Of a stretch of DNA of 64,000 nt, positions 27,955 to 37,309 are shown one piece after another. The stretch comes from Fundicoccus culcitae (GTDB taxonomy: Bacteria > Bacillota > Bacilli > Lactobacillales > Aerococcaceae). The notes under the pieces were generated by a model, which saw nothing but the letters and a program-made list of their open reading frames with translations, did not search any database and was not told the DNA's origin. The translations under genes were made by a program, and so were the position numbers. Location: positions 1-64,000 of the forward strand of contig NZ_CP102453.1 in assembly GCF_024661895.1 (NCBI RefSeq), given 5' to 3'. How positions within the stretch are numbered: position 1 is the first letter of the stretch; each line of letters begins with the position of its first letter.

Positions 27955-30564
27955 GTGTATCGTCTTAAATTTGAGTTTAAAAAATTAAGTGATAAAAGGA
28001 TGTGGATTGTCTTCTTATTCATACCTGTACTTGTCATGTCCGCAAATGGTTTATATCACTATTTTAATCCTGAAAATGTGCGTTCTAAAGAAATGCGCAT
28101 GGCTAACACTTTACAATCAGATTTTTCTTGGCGTATTGGTGAAAATTATTTTGCAAATTTAGAACGTATTTATTATTATGACGGAAATGCTCCGGAGTTA
28201 ACGGAAGAAGAACAACGTATAGAAGAATTACTGGACGCTGGTGAACGTGCTCGCTTTATTTATAGTGCCGATTCATGGTATGAAAAATGGGACACGGTAA
28301 ATCAGGCTAAAAGTGAAATTTGGCAAATACTCATTGAGTTAGATGAATTGGGGGTCCCCACCTCAGTGATGGATGGGCAAGCCTTGCGTAGTGAAAAAAT
28401 TAAAATTGATTGGCTGGTTGACAATGACGTTGGTTTTCTGAATCCTGACAAGACCTCCTTAAGTGCGTTTGTTTTGAATAACAGTTTTGATATTTTATTA
28501 AGCCTACCAGCCATTTTTTTAATTATATTCTTTTTTGGTATACCTATTCTAGATGAAACCTTTCACCATCGTTATAATTTTACTAAGGTTTTACCCATAA
28601 AAAGAAAGCAAATTTTCGGTAGTAAGTTTGCTAGTTATTTACTTCTGTTATTTATTTACTTAGGTGTAGCTATCTTAATGACGCTTGTCATCAATGTTCT
28701 CTTTGACGATGTATCATTAATGACGCAACTCTCGTATCCATTGGTCACGCAAACGCCAGCCGGTTTATTTCAAATTAGTTTAGGGCAAATGTTACTTTTC
28801 CGCATATTATTTTTTGTGCTATTGAATTTCTTGATGCTTTTTAGCATTTATATCCTTTCCGTTTTTTGGTCAAATATGTTAAGCAATACCATTATGGTTG
28901 GTTTTGTTTCCATTATTGCTTTAATTATTGTCCAAGGTAATAAAGAAAATTATCGTGCATGGAATGTCTTTGCTTGGCTCGATCCTTCTGGCTTTATTGA
29001 AGTGAATAGCCAAACGACTATTTATCTTGTCTTGCTAATATTATTTATTTTAATGGGTCTGGCAGCTTATTTGGTTATTCACTTACTAACATGGGTTAAT
29101 CGCAATCGTTCCAGCAAATTATATCGGGGGCTCAAACCTTCAAGTAATACGTTTCTAATTAAACATGAATGGATGAGTTTTACGCGTGACAAAAGTCTGT
29201 TATATAGTCTATTTGGCATACTCATTCTTTCTGTCTATTTAGGCACAATCGCCCAACAAGAACAAAATCAACGCGAGCAAGCTTTTCTTACCACGGTTGA
29301 GCAATATTCCTCAATGGTTGATGAACGCATTGCAAGTACTCCGCAAATGATTGAGGAACTAGAATTGTTAGTCGAGATTTCCATTGAACCTGATTTAACG
29401 CAATACCAAACACTATTGGATACGTATAAGAATGAAACCACTCCTTTTCTTGAACGTGAAAGGGAAAAGGTGGATCGGGTATTAGCAGGCGAATATGATA
29501 TCTGGTTAGATTATGAGAAAACCTTGGTTGAAAGTGATCGTGATTATGTGGTTAATCCAAGCAATAGTTTGATTGAAAGTCCATTCACAACCATCCCTGC
29601 TATATCGAATCATATTTTCATTCCAAATGCAGTAATTAACGATGCTCTGTTTCAGTGGAAAGAAAGCTATCAATTACCATTCATTTTACCAGGAGCTCCT
29701 TACAAGACGGCGCTATTACCAACTTACGAAGTATCCCCACGCAGTGGGGAAGGTCAACCCCCACAAGGGATTGATTACAATTCTTTTGAAAGGTATCTTA
29801 ATGCCCGTCAAGGGGAACACAATTTATTGAGTGGTTTAAACCTTTCGGTAGACCTTTTAAATAAATATCTCTACCTCTTTATATGGCTTATTTTAGCCGT
29901 CTTCTTCATGCTCAATTATGTGAAAGAGTGGGATCTAAATCAAACCATTCGGTTTATCAAAGTATTGCCCGTGAAAATACGGCAGATATTTACAAATAAA
30001 ACGATAGCGAGTCATTTAACCTCGGTATCTATTGTACTAGTCGCTATGCTAGTGGTATTTATTATTGGAACGCTTTTAGGTGGGGTTGGATTTGTCAACT
30101 TTCCATTTGTGCGCTATATACCCAAATTTATCGGTGATTTGACGAAGAACGAGGAGGTATTTATTCGAATTCCAACCTATAATCAGTACTTTACGATTGT
30201 TCCGCTATGGAGGTACTTGTTAGAGGGGTTAGGGTTGTTGCTATTACTGACGGTCTTTATCAATCAAGTGGTTCATTTTATGTCACTCCTGGTTAAAAAG
30301 CGCTGGGTGACTTTAGCTGTAAGTGGCATCGTGCTGGTGCTTGGCTATGCATTGGTGGCGGTTTATCCACAAGCTTGGATGCAATTTTTACCATTCCATT
30401 ATTTAAATATCCCTGATATTCTAACCGGTTTAACAGCTTTCGAGCAGGATTTTACAATGATGAATCCCTATTATGGGATGGGGATTATCTTGTGTTATAT
30501 TATTGTGTTTGAGTGTATCAATCGAATTTTGGTCAGAAAGGATGAACGACGTGATATCCGTTAA
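27955..30564 (+). CDS. ABC-2 type permease, duplicated-domain form
   Basis: 869-residue membrane protein, partner of the ATPase downstream. It looks like two ABC-2 permeases in one chain: each half starts with a charged cytoplasmic segment, one membrane helix, an extracellular loop of about 100-200 residues, then a block of about five membrane helices (first half to about 395, second from FLIKHEWMSFTRDKS at about 402). GTG start after AGGAGG with 6-nt spacing. Substrate unknown; such transporters often export peptides or lipids or confer resistance. Confidence 0.75.
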   Translation: MYRLKFEFKKLSDKRMWIVFLFIPVLVMSANGLYHYFNPENVRSKEMRMANTLQSDFSWRIGENYFANLERIYYYDGNAPELTEEEQRIEELLDAGERARFIYSADSWYEKWDTVNQAKSEIWQILIELDELGVPTSVMDGQALRSEKIKIDWLVDNDVGFLNPDKTSLSAFVLNNSFDILLSLPAIFLIIFFFGIPILDETFHHRYNFTKVLPIKRKQIFGSKFASYLLLLFIYLGVAILMTLVINVLFDDVSLMTQLSYPLVTQTPAGLFQISLGQMLLFRILFFVLLNFLMLFSIYILSVFWSNMLSNTIMVGFVSIIALIIVQGNKENYRAWNVFAWLDPSGFIEVNSQTTIYLVLLILFILMGLAAYLVIHLLTWVNRNRSSKLYRGLKPSSNTFLIKHEWMSFTRDKSLLYSLFGILILSVYLGTIAQQEQNQREQAFLTTVEQYSSMVDERIASTPQMIEELELLVEISIEPDLTQYQTLLDTYKNETTPFLEREREKVDRVLAGEYDIWLDYEKTLVESDRDYVVNPSNSLIESPFTTIPAISNHIFIPNAVINDALFQWKESYQLPFILPGAPYKTALLPTYEVSPRSGEGQPPQGIDYNSFERYLNARQGEHNLLSGLNLSVDLLNKYLYLFIWLILAVFFMLNYVKEWDLNQTIRFIKVLPVKIRQIFTNKTIASHLTSVSIVLVAMLVVFIIGTLLGGVGFVNFPFVRYIPKFIGDLTKNEEVFIRIPTYNQYFTIVPLWRYLLEGLGLLLLLTVFINQVVHFMSLLVKKRWVTLAVSGIVLVLGYALVAVYPQAWMQFLPFHYLNIPDILTGLTAFEQDFTMMNPYYGMGIILCYIIVFECINRILVRKDERRDIR

Positions 30565-31405
30565 TCAGTTAACTAAAACGTATGGTCAAAAAGTGATCTT
30601 AGATCAAGTGAGCTTTGAGATAGGTGCTGGTGAAATGGTTGGCTTAATTGGGCCAAATGGTGTCGGGAAAACGACTTTATTATCTATTATGATGGGCTTG
30701 ATTAAAGCAGACTCGGGAACCGTCGCGATTGCTAGGATTGATCATAGAGACGTGAATATGTATCGCAAGGTAGGTTTTATGCAAGATAACACGGTTTTGT
30801 ACCCCCATTTAACGGGTTACGATCATTTGGCGTATGTGGCAAATGCGCATGGTTTGCAGGATGAGGCCATTGAGAGGATTAGTTTGCGTGTCGGCAACCA
30901 TGCTTATTTGCATCAAAAAGTGGAAGAATATTCATTAGGGATGAAGCAACACTTATTGTTTGCCTGCGCAATTATTCATCAACCGGATGTGCTGTTGTTA
31001 GATGAACCTTTTAATGGATTAGATCCTACGAGTTTAATTAGAATTAGGGATTTAATTATTGAATTAAGTGAACAGCAGGGGGTAACCGTCTTTTTATCCT
31101 CACATAATTTAGATGAAATCGATCGTATGACAAAGAAAATCTTTTTCTTGAATAATGGCGTAATTATTCATAAACAGCTCCAAAATTATGAGGAAGACCA
31201 GTATTTGTTGACCTTAGATCATGCTGTCGTCGTCGATGCTAGCCAAGCGGGCGTCGAACAGATCAATAGCAAGCAGTTATTGGTTGAAGCTGTGTTGCTA
31301 GAAGAAGTATTGAAACATTTAAGTGGCTTAGGGGTGCATATTCAAGCGATTGATCGCCAAACGGTTGGTAGTGAGAAACTGTATCGAGAAATTTATCAGA
31401 TTTGA
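30551..31405 (+). CDS. ABC transporter ATP-binding protein
   Basis: 284-residue ATPase. Walker A GPNGVGKTT, signature YSLGMKQHL (a variant of LSGGQ), Walker B LLLDEPFNGLDP, H-loop SSHNLDE. It overlaps the permease gene, so the two form one exporter. Two starts are possible: GTG 30551 with AAAGGA 8 nt before it (chosen) or ATG 30542, which sits directly on that site. The C-terminal 70 residues are an accessory domain of unknown role. Confidence 0.87.
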   Translation: MISVNQLTKTYGQKVILDQVSFEIGAGEMVGLIGPNGVGKTTLLSIMMGLIKADSGTVAIARIDHRDVNMYRKVGFMQDNTVLYPHLTGYDHLAYVANAHGLQDEAIERISLRVGNHAYLHQKVEEYSLGMKQHLLFACAIIHQPDVLLLDEPFNGLDPTSLIRIRDLIIELSEQQGVTVFLSSHNLDEIDRMTKKIFFLNNGVIIHKQLQNYEEDQYLLTLDHAVVVDASQAGVEQINSKQLLVEAVLLEEVLKHLSGLGVHIQAIDRQTVGSEKLYREIYQI

Positions 31406-31639
31406 GGTTACTAGGAAGTAACGAACCGAGTTCATGTGTATTAATGACTTTAATTTTAGTAATATATGTTTTTTCCAATCCGGGTCTAAATCGCGTTAGA
31501 GTATTTGGGTGTTACTATAATCCCTCTATTTTTTTCTTTAACTAACTGTAATATAGAAAAATTTAATTTTCATTTTAACGGAAAATTTGATACAATTAGA
31601 TTACTGTATACAACCAATAGAAAAAGAAGGGAATCGATT

Positions 31640-32638
31640 ATGACAGAAGTAAAAAATTTTTGGCAAACATTGCCTAAACCATTTTTTGTTCTAGCACCAA
31701 TGGAAGATGTAACAGATGTGGTTTTTCGCCATGTGATTAGTCACGCAGCAAAGCCAGATGTTTTTTTCACTGAATTTACTAATAGTGAAAGCTATTGTCA
31801 TCCCGATGGGATTGAAAGTGTGCGTGGTCGATTAACCTTTACGGAAGATGAACATCCTATTGTAGCGCATATTTGGGGAGACAAGCCTGAATATTTTCGT
31901 CAAATGAGTATCGGTATGGCTGAGATGGGCTTTGATGGGATTGATTTAAATATGGGCTGTCCAGCACCTAACGTATTTAAACACGGTCGTGGAGCCGGTT
32001 TAATCCTCCGACCTGAAATCGCCGCTGACCTTATTCAAGCAGCCAAAGCCGGAGGATTACCGGTCAGTGTAAAAACACGTTTAGGCCATCGACATCTGGG
32101 TGAATGGCGCGAGTGGTTGACACACCTATTTGAACAAGATATTGCCAACTTGTCCATTCATTTGCGAACTAAAGTTGAAATGAGTAAAGTGGATGCACAC
32201 TGGGATTTAATACCTGAAATTAAACGTTTACGTGATGAAATTGCTCCGCAAACATTATTAACGATTAATGGGGATATCCCCAATCGGCAAGTAGGCATGG
32301 AATTAGTTGATAAATATGGCATTGATGGCGTGATGATTGGACGTGGTGTCTTTCATAATCCCTTTGCGTTTGAAACTGAAAATAGAGACCATAGTCGTAC
32401 CGAACTTCTAGATTTATTCCGTTTTCATTTAGATTTGTTTGATCAATATACTAGTGATGATCCGCATTTATTTAAACCGCTCCGTCGCTTTTTCAAAATC
32501 TATATCCGTGAGTTTCGCGGAGCAGGTGATTTACGTGTCCAGCTGATGGATACCGAATCAACCGATGAAGTAAGAGCACTATTAAAAGCATTTGAATTGG
32601 CCTATCCAGAAACACCTTTGGTCACTTCAAATAAATAA
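31640..32638 (+). CDS. dus: tRNA-dihydrouridine synthase
   Basis: FMN enzyme that reduces uridines in tRNA D-loops. 332 residues; TIM barrel beginning [15 protein letters not shown], catalytic cysteine in NMGCPAPNV, phosphate-binding [16 protein letters not shown] 31640 follows AGAAGGGA; the frame is open further upstream but the family begins here. Which D positions it modifies is not determined. Confidence 0.9.
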   Translation: MTEVKNFWQTLPKPFFVLAPMEDVTDVVFRHVISHAAKPDVFFTEFTNSESYCHPDGIESVRGRLTFTEDEHPIVAHIWGDKPEYFRQMSIGMAEMGFDGIDLNMGCPAPNVFKHGRGAGLILRPEIAADLIQAAKAGGLPVSVKTRLGHRHLGEWREWLTHLFEQDIANLSIHLRTKVEMSKVDAHWDLIPEIKRLRDEIAPQTLLTINGDIPNRQVGMELVDKYGIDGVMIGRGVFHNPFAFETENRDHSRTELLDLFRFHLDLFDQYTSDDPHLFKPLRRFFKIYIREFRGAGDLRVQLMDTESTDEVRALLKAFELAYPETPLVTSNK

Positions 32639-32645
32639 CTTTCCT

Positions 32646-32685
32646 AAGCCAAAGTGATATTGATTAAAATATTCTTTGGCTTTTT
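32646..32685 (+). terminator. Terminator after dus
   Basis: Arms AAGCCAAAG (32646-32654) and CTTTGGCTT (32674-32682), then T. Confidence 0.75.
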
Positions 32686-32757
32686 AGTTTTTTATTTTTG
32701 CGCCTATCGACTGTACGTGGTAAGCTTAGTCCGAAGTTAACGGAGGAGGAATGTACA

Positions 32758-33264
32758 ATGGTTCAAGCCAAAGTAACGCAAGCGGGCAGTCAGTTAAAAG
32801 TAGAAGGTATTTTCAACGCGCCACAAATGACGGTTTTTAGAGCCTATACCGACGATACGTTATTGAAACAATGGTGGTCGCCAGATGGCTGGGAGACAAC
32901 GACGAGTCAAATGGATTTTAGAGAAGGGGGTCAATGGTTTTATATCATGACCTGTACCGATCCTGAAAGTGAAACATATGGACAGACATCAAGCGGCTTA
33001 ACCACTTACAGTGAGATTAAGGCGCCTGAATCCTACCAATTTACGGATGCTTTTACAGATGAAGCTGGTAATATAAATGAAGCAATGCCTTTATTGAAAG
33101 GTAGTTATCAGTTTGAAAGTCTCGGGACACAAACAAAAGTAATCAATATCACAGAATTGAATAGTCCGGAAGAAGTGAAACAATTACTTGATATGGGGAT
33201 GATAGAAGGGCTAGAAGGCACTTGGAGAAAATTGGAACGCTTGTTGATGACGCTAACAGATTAA
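32758..33264 (+). CDS. SRPBCC/AHSA1 family protein
   Basis: 168 residues of the START-like SRPBCC fold. The N-terminal FNAPQMTVFRAYTDDTLLKQWW and the GGQWFYIM block are typical of AHSA1 relatives, which bind hydrophobic ligands. ATG 32758 after GGAGGAGGA. Monocistronic. A second, unrelated-looking SRPBCC gene is at 36607. Ligand unknown. Confidence 0.82.
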   Translation: MVQAKVTQAGSQLKVEGIFNAPQMTVFRAYTDDTLLKQWWSPDGWETTTSQMDFREGGQWFYIMTCTDPESETYGQTSSGLTTYSEIKAPESYQFTDAFTDEAGNINEAMPLLKGSYQFESLGTQTKVINITELNSPEEVKQLLDMGMIEGLEGTWRKLERLLMTLTD

Positions 33265-33273
33265 ACTTAAACA

Positions 33274-33316
33274 AAAAGACGTACTCAGAAATGTTGGTGA
33301 ACTGAGTACGTCTTTT
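33274..33316. terminator. Strong hairpin terminator after the SRPBCC gene
   Basis: Perfect 15-bp arms AAAAGACGTACTCAG (33274-33288) and CTGAGTACGTCTTTT (33302-33316). A- and T-runs at the two ends allow both directions, so it also closes the minus-strand zinc-ribbon remnant. Confidence 0.85.
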
Positions 33317-33434
33317 ATGTTCATTTGTCGTGTAGATATAAAAGTATAAAATTATTTAAGGAGGTTATCTACAAAATATAGTATACCATACTTAAATTAA
33401 AATAGGAAGATAAAATGAAAAATAAATGAGAAAA

Positions 33435-33674
33435 TCATTGATTAATTAAATATTCATTAACTTTATCTTTGCTGACGATAAATCCATGTTGGCAAATAGG
33501 ACAGCTAACAACGTATTGTGATTAAATATTGAAAAGAGGTAAGAAAAATAAAGAGAATTTTTTACCAACTTTTTTACCTTGGTAAGTAACGACATTATGA
33601 CAGTTTTCGCATTCTGCATGTATTGATGTCGGACCTAAATCTTCTGAAAAACCTTTTGTTCCCCATACAATCAT
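33435..33674 (-). pseudogene. Small zinc-ribbon protein gene interrupted by an in-frame TAA
   Basis: On the minus strand AAGGAGTG precedes ATG 33674. The frame encodes MIVWGTKGFSEDLG, then CENC, then KVGKKFSLFFLPLFNI, and stops at TAA (33524-33522, codon 51). The same frame continues without a gap through SQYVVSCPICQHGF to a TGA at 33435. Two CxxC pairs about 37 residues apart make a zinc ribbon like those of small Lactobacillales proteins; the stop separates them. A single base change would explain it. Either a recent pseudogene, a sequencing error, or a shortened peptide. Confidence 0.7.
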
Positions 33675-33709
33675 AAAAAACACTCCTTAAAAAATTATTA
33701 TTTCAAAAT

Positions 33710-34585
33710 TTATGCTAACAATTCCATATCTAATTCATTGGCTTTTATCGGCACAAACAACTGATAAGGTTGATATAAGTCATGAATATTATCAAACCGC
33801 TGAATCATATTAATATCGGCATTGCCAGATTCTTGTTTAGTTATTTTCAAAAACCGTGCATAGTCCGATTGTAAAACCGTCTCCATTTCTAATAGGTTGC
33901 CTGTGTAATTAAAAGAGGCCATTAATAAATCTGGCACCTCAACCGTGAAAAAATAGGGGAGATCCAATTTAAATTCACGATCAATGCCAATAATCACATT
34001 AAATGTCGTCGATTGGGGCATGCATTCTGAAAAAATAACGTAACCGGGACTTTGTAATTTTGGATCAAGTAAGGCTAAAAACTGATTAGCATGCTGGGTG
34101 ATTTTTAAACGATAATCGTCAACCGCTAAATCGACCTGAAAAACTAAGCCACTAACTTTAAAGCTCTCGAGTTGAATGATTGAAAAATTCGAAACAATAT
34201 CACCGTTGATGTTTTTTAGAGGGCGTCGGATTAATGGCGGGATGTCAGTGGTCATAATTTCAGTAGGTTTGGTAATTAATTCGCTAGGTGTCAGATGATA
34301 ATACTTTTTAAAAGCGCGGGTAAAGGCAGAAGGGGTCGAAAAATTTAGTTGATTCGTAATGGTAGTAATATTCCAATCGGTCATTTGAATTAACTTAACT
34401 GCTCTGTTTAAGCGACGACTTAAGACATAATCATTGAAGCGAATGCCCATAATGGCAGTGAATAAACGATGATAATAGAATTTAGAATAATTGAAATATT
34501 GGGCAACATCATTCAGCGAGAGGGGTTCTTCAACGTTATTTTCAATAAATTTTAAAGAGGCTTCAATCAACTCATAGGGATCCAT
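33710..34585 (-). CDS. AraC family transcriptional regulator with effector-binding domain
   Basis: 291 residues. The AraC-type double helix-turn-helix is at the N-terminus (about 8-105, with SLNDVAQYFNYSKFYYHRLF and NITTITNQLNFSTPSAFTRAF), followed by a GyrI-like ligand-binding domain (about 140-290). It is divergent from the DUF4386 gene, whose promoter lies in the shared 134-bp gap, so it may control that gene. Ligand not known. Confidence 0.87.
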   Translation of the reverse strand: MDPYELIEASLKFIENNVEEPLSLNDVAQYFNYSKFYYHRLFTAIMGIRFNDYVLSRRLNRAVKLIQMTDWNITTITNQLNFSTPSAFTRAFKKYYHLTPSELITKPTEIMTTDIPPLIRRPLKNINGDIVSNFSIIQLESFKVSGLVFQVDLAVDDYRLKITQHANQFLALLDPKLQSPGYVIFSECMPQSTTFNVIIGIDREFKLDLPYFFTVEVPDLLMASFNYTGNLLEMETVLQSDYARFLKITKQESGNADINMIQRFDNIHDLYQPYQLFVPIKANELDMELLA

Positions 34586-34608
34586 ATTACACCTACTTTC
34601 TTTTTTTC

Positions 34609-34637
34609 AGTATAGCGAATGAAAAAAATATAATCAA
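34609..34637 (-). promoter_or_regulatory. Promoter of the AraC-type regulator
   Basis: Minus strand: TTGATT (34637-34632), 17-bp spacer, TATACT (34614-34609). Confidence 0.6.
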
Positions 34638-34652
34638 TTAATACAGCAAGAT

Positions 34653-34681
34653 TTGGACAGTGGCGGTGTGATATTTATTAT
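34653..34681 (+). promoter_or_regulatory. Promoter of the DUF4386 gene
   Basis: TTGGAC (34653-34658), 17-bp spacer, TATTAT (34676-34681), 16 bp from the divergent AraC-gene promoter. Confidence 0.6.
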
Positions 34682-34719
34682 ACACTAACAGTAGAACAAT
34701 TAGAGAGGAGTAAAAACCA

Positions 34720-35421
34720 ATGACAAAGGAAAGAACATACGCCGTCATTATTGGTATCTTTTACATTTTAGCATTTGCATCGTCTGTTATAGCGGTGATT
34801 TTATATCAACCAATCAACAATCCCTTAGATTGGTATCATGTGGCTAGTAATGGCGAGGTCAATCAGGTATTATGGGGTGTTCTAAACGATGTTTTATTGT
34901 TAGTTTCGGCTGTAGGTACGACTGTGTTTTTAGCACCTTATTTAGCTAAGTATGATAAACAACTAGCCCTTGCCTATTTTAGTTTTCGTTTTATGGAAGC
35001 TGTCTTCATTGCGATAGGCATTGTGAGCATGTTAGTGCTAGTAAGTTTAAGTCAACATTTCAACAGTGGATTCATTGATCATTCGGATTTATTAATTAGT
35101 TCAGGGTATGCATGGCAAGCGGTTCATCGTTGGATTATGATTTTAGGACCAAACTTGATGTTAGGAATAAATACAAGTCTGTATAGTTATCTCTTATTGA
35201 AAACAGAACTCGTCCCTAAACGCTTGGCCCAGTTTGGGTTAGTGACAGCAATAATGGTATTTGTGGCAGGGATATTAGACATGTTTGGTATCATTGAGCC
35301 CTGGTCAACGACCAAAGGACTTATTTCATTACCTGTCGGTATTTATGAAATGAGTTTAGCTATCTATTTAATCGTCAAAGGCTTTAAACCTAACGCCCTA
35401 ATAACTATCACAAAAAATTAA
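34720..35421 (+). CDS. DUF4386 family membrane protein
   Basis: 233 residues with about six membrane segments, starting YAVIIGIFYILAFASSVIAV. The pattern matches DUF4386 proteins, which are integral membrane proteins of unknown function often found beside regulators. AGAGGAG site. Divergent from the AraC-type gene. Confidence 0.75.
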   Translation: MTKERTYAVIIGIFYILAFASSVIAVILYQPINNPLDWYHVASNGEVNQVLWGVLNDVLLLVSAVGTTVFLAPYLAKYDKQLALAYFSFRFMEAVFIAIGIVSMLVLVSLSQHFNSGFIDHSDLLISSGYAWQAVHRWIMILGPNLMLGINTSLYSYLLLKTELVPKRLAQFGLVTAIMVFVAGILDMFGIIEPWSTTKGLISLPVGIYEMSLAIYLIVKGFKPNALITITKN

Positions 35422-35429
35422 TTAATTAA

Positions 35430-35472
35430 AACTAAGGTTGAAAACTTAATCCATTCACCTTAGTTTTTTTTG
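35430..35472 (+). terminator. Terminator after the DUF4386 gene
   Basis: Arms AACTAAGGT (35430-35438) and ACCTTAGTT (35457-35465), then eight T. Confidence 0.85.
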
Positions 35473-35489
35473 TGTTAAATTATGCAATT

Positions 35490-35519
35490 TTGTTTATAAA
35501 CGGTATAATGTAGATAGTA
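35490..35519 (+). promoter_or_regulatory. Promoter of the ornithine cyclodeaminase-like gene
   Basis: TTGTTT (35490-35495), 18-bp spacer, TATAAT (35514-35519). Confidence 0.55.
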
Positions 35520-35573
35520 AATATTGGAATCCAGTCAAGTTTAGTATTAAAACAATCTGAAAAGGGGAAAATT

Positions 35574-36572
35574 ATGACTAAATTGTTAAGCCAAGAAATG
35601 ATTAAGCAATTAATTTCGATGAAAGAAGCCGTCGATATCATTGATAAAACATTTATAGGAATTGGTGAAGGAACCGTTGTTAACCCACCTAAAGTAAATT
35701 TAGATTTAGGACAGACGGGTGGTTATCCATATTATGATGGGTTTGTTAATGCCATGCCAGCTTATGTCGGCTGGAATGATTCAGCGGGTCTTAAATGGGT
35801 AGCCGGAGTTGCTGGTGAAAGAAAAGCCCAGGGCTTACCTTATATAAATGCTATGCTATTACTGATTGATCCTAAGTTGGGAGAGTTTGTGGCTGTTATG
35901 GACGGCACTTATATTTCTAATTTACGAACGGGGGCACAAACTGCCAGTGCCTTGAGCACTTTGACCGATAAAAAGCATCTGACAGTGGGTATGTTTGGTT
36001 CTGGGGTTCAAGCCCGCTTTCAAATCGAAGCTCTGGTGGAGCGCTTTGTCATTGACCGTTTAGTTATTTGGAACCACCGCCGTTCCACGGCCGAAAAATA
36101 TGCAGAGGATGTTCGTTCTTTAGTTGATGGGGAAGTTATAGTTGTAGACAACCCAGAAGATGCCACGAAAAATGATGTGGTTATTACAGTGACTGGCGCC
36201 CATGAACCCATTATCACTAAAGAAATGATTGAACCTGGAACGATTGTGATGCCAATGGGATCATTCCAAGAAATAAGCGATGAATTGATTTTAGCAGCTG
36301 ATTACTTGTATGTCGATCATGTTTACCAAGCATTACATCGTGGCGCATTAGAACATCTGACCGAAAAAGGTTTAATAACACCCGATGATGTCACCGCAAC
36401 AATCGGAGAAGTGGCAGCTGGGAAAGTCGCAGTTGAAAATTTGGATGACGCAATCACGATTTTAATTCCGATTGGTATGGGGGCCATGGATGTGGCTGTT
36501 GGCGGTGAAGTATACAAAAAAGCTGTTGAACAGTCAATTGGCGAAGAATTTGAATTTATCACCTATGAGTAA
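35574..36572 (+). CDS. Ornithine cyclodeaminase/mu-crystallin family protein
   Basis: 332-residue NAD(P)-dependent enzyme. The substrate domain has LKWVAGVAGERKAQGLPY and the conserved TAQTASALST-like block GAQTASALSTL; the Rossmann fold has GMFGSGVQARFQIEAL. Family members include ornithine cyclodeaminase, alanine dehydrogenase and ketimine reductase; the reaction here cannot be chosen from sequence. AAAGGGG site. An SRPBCC gene follows 34 bp later in the same transcript. Confidence 0.85.
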   Translation: MTKLLSQEMIKQLISMKEAVDIIDKTFIGIGEGTVVNPPKVNLDLGQTGGYPYYDGFVNAMPAYVGWNDSAGLKWVAGVAGERKAQGLPYINAMLLLIDPKLGEFVAVMDGTYISNLRTGAQTASALSTLTDKKHLTVGMFGSGVQARFQIEALVERFVIDRLVIWNHRRSTAEKYAEDVRSLVDGEVIVVDNPEDATKNDVVITVTGAHEPIITKEMIEPGTIVMPMGSFQEISDELILAADYLYVDHVYQALHRGALEHLTEKGLITPDDVTATIGEVAAGKVAVENLDDAITILIPIGMGAMDVAVGGEVYKKAVEQSIGEEFEFITYE

Positions 36573-36606
36573 AGGTTAGCTAATTGTTAATTAAGGAGAG
36601 GTATTA

Positions 36607-37086
36607 ATGGATGTTCAATTTTATAAGGATGAGCAGGGTTTTTATCAACAAATAACAGAAATTATTCATGCTGAGATTGATGTCGTGTTCGCTTATTTAG
36701 CTACTAATAAAATTTCATTGTGGTTTCCTCAGCTATCCTATCAGCCTATAGATGGTGTCATCCATCTTGTGTTTGATATGGCGGGAGAAGGTCCAGATGA
36801 AGTCATGGCGATTTTAGACATACGGCAAGATGAATTTTTGAAATTTGAGTGGGGAGACGGCTACGTTCAATTTACCTTAGAAGAAACAGAAAACGGGACC
36901 TTAATCACTTTAGATGAATTTCTAACGCCATTATTCCCTAGTATCGCCAATGATTTTACTGGTTGGTATTATCAAATGAATAATATTCGAAATATTAGTG
37001 AAACTGATGACCCTTCACCTTTAGATGATTTTGATTTTAAAACATTAGAGTATCATACTGCGCAAGCTTTAGCTGCTTTGGAATAG
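36607..37086 (+). CDS. SRPBCC domain-containing protein
   Basis: 159 residues resembling the START/AHSA1 fold: helix EIIHAEIDVVFAYLATNKISLWFPQ, strands with FLKFEWGDGYVQFTLEE and a C-terminal helix. AAGGAGAGG site. Probably cotranscribed with the cyclodeaminase-like gene. No terminator of usual type follows; the repeat region starts within 20 bp. Confidence 0.72.
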   Translation: MDVQFYKDEQGFYQQITEIIHAEIDVVFAYLATNKISLWFPQLSYQPIDGVIHLVFDMAGEGPDEVMAILDIRQDEFLKFEWGDGYVQFTLEETENGTLITLDEFLTPLFPSIANDFTGWYYQMNNIRNISETDDPSPLDDFDFKTLEYHTAQALAALE

Positions 37087-37100
37087 CATGTCATATTTCT

Positions 37101-37136
37101 TGCGACAAATTCTTGGAGAACTCTAACTATCGCGAT
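37101..37136. repeat. Degenerate inverted copy of a B-type unit
   Basis: TGCGACAAATTCTTGGAG followed by ATCGCGA resembles the reverse complement of an array-B unit (GAGACAAATTTGCTTGGAG, then TCGCGC). It is the only sign of family B at the second locus. Confidence 0.45.
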
Positions 37137-37160
37137 TTACGAACAACTAATTAAATTAGG

Positions 37161-37242
37161 TGGCGGGGTTAATGTATTTCCTCGCCATCAATTCATTTTG
37201 GTGGCGAAGTAGCTATGCCTCCTCGCCATCAATCTGAGTTTG
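37161..37242. repeat. Array F: two tandem 41-bp palindromic units
   Basis: TGGCG at 37161 and 37202 and CTCGCCATCAAT at 37181 and 37222 are both 41 bp apart. Arms TGGCGGGG (37161-37168) and CCTCGCCA (37180-37187) pair with one mismatch; the second copy has TGGCGAAG (37202-37209) against CCTCGCCA (37221-37228). The arms are better conserved than the loop. Confidence 0.8.
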
Positions 37243-37309
37243 TCCATTTAAACGCTTGAAATCAGTAATTATTATAAACGGAAGGTGAATAAACGTAAGT
37301 GTGTGTAGA

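Noticed and set aside
31407-31422. Hairpin GTTACT/AGTAAC after the ABC ATPase gene as terminator
   Set aside because: No T-run follows and the stem is only 6 bp.
33350-33430. Ribosome-binding-like AAGGAGG at 33359 as start of a small gene
   Set aside because: No start codon at a usable distance; the next ATG (33415) gives only four codons.
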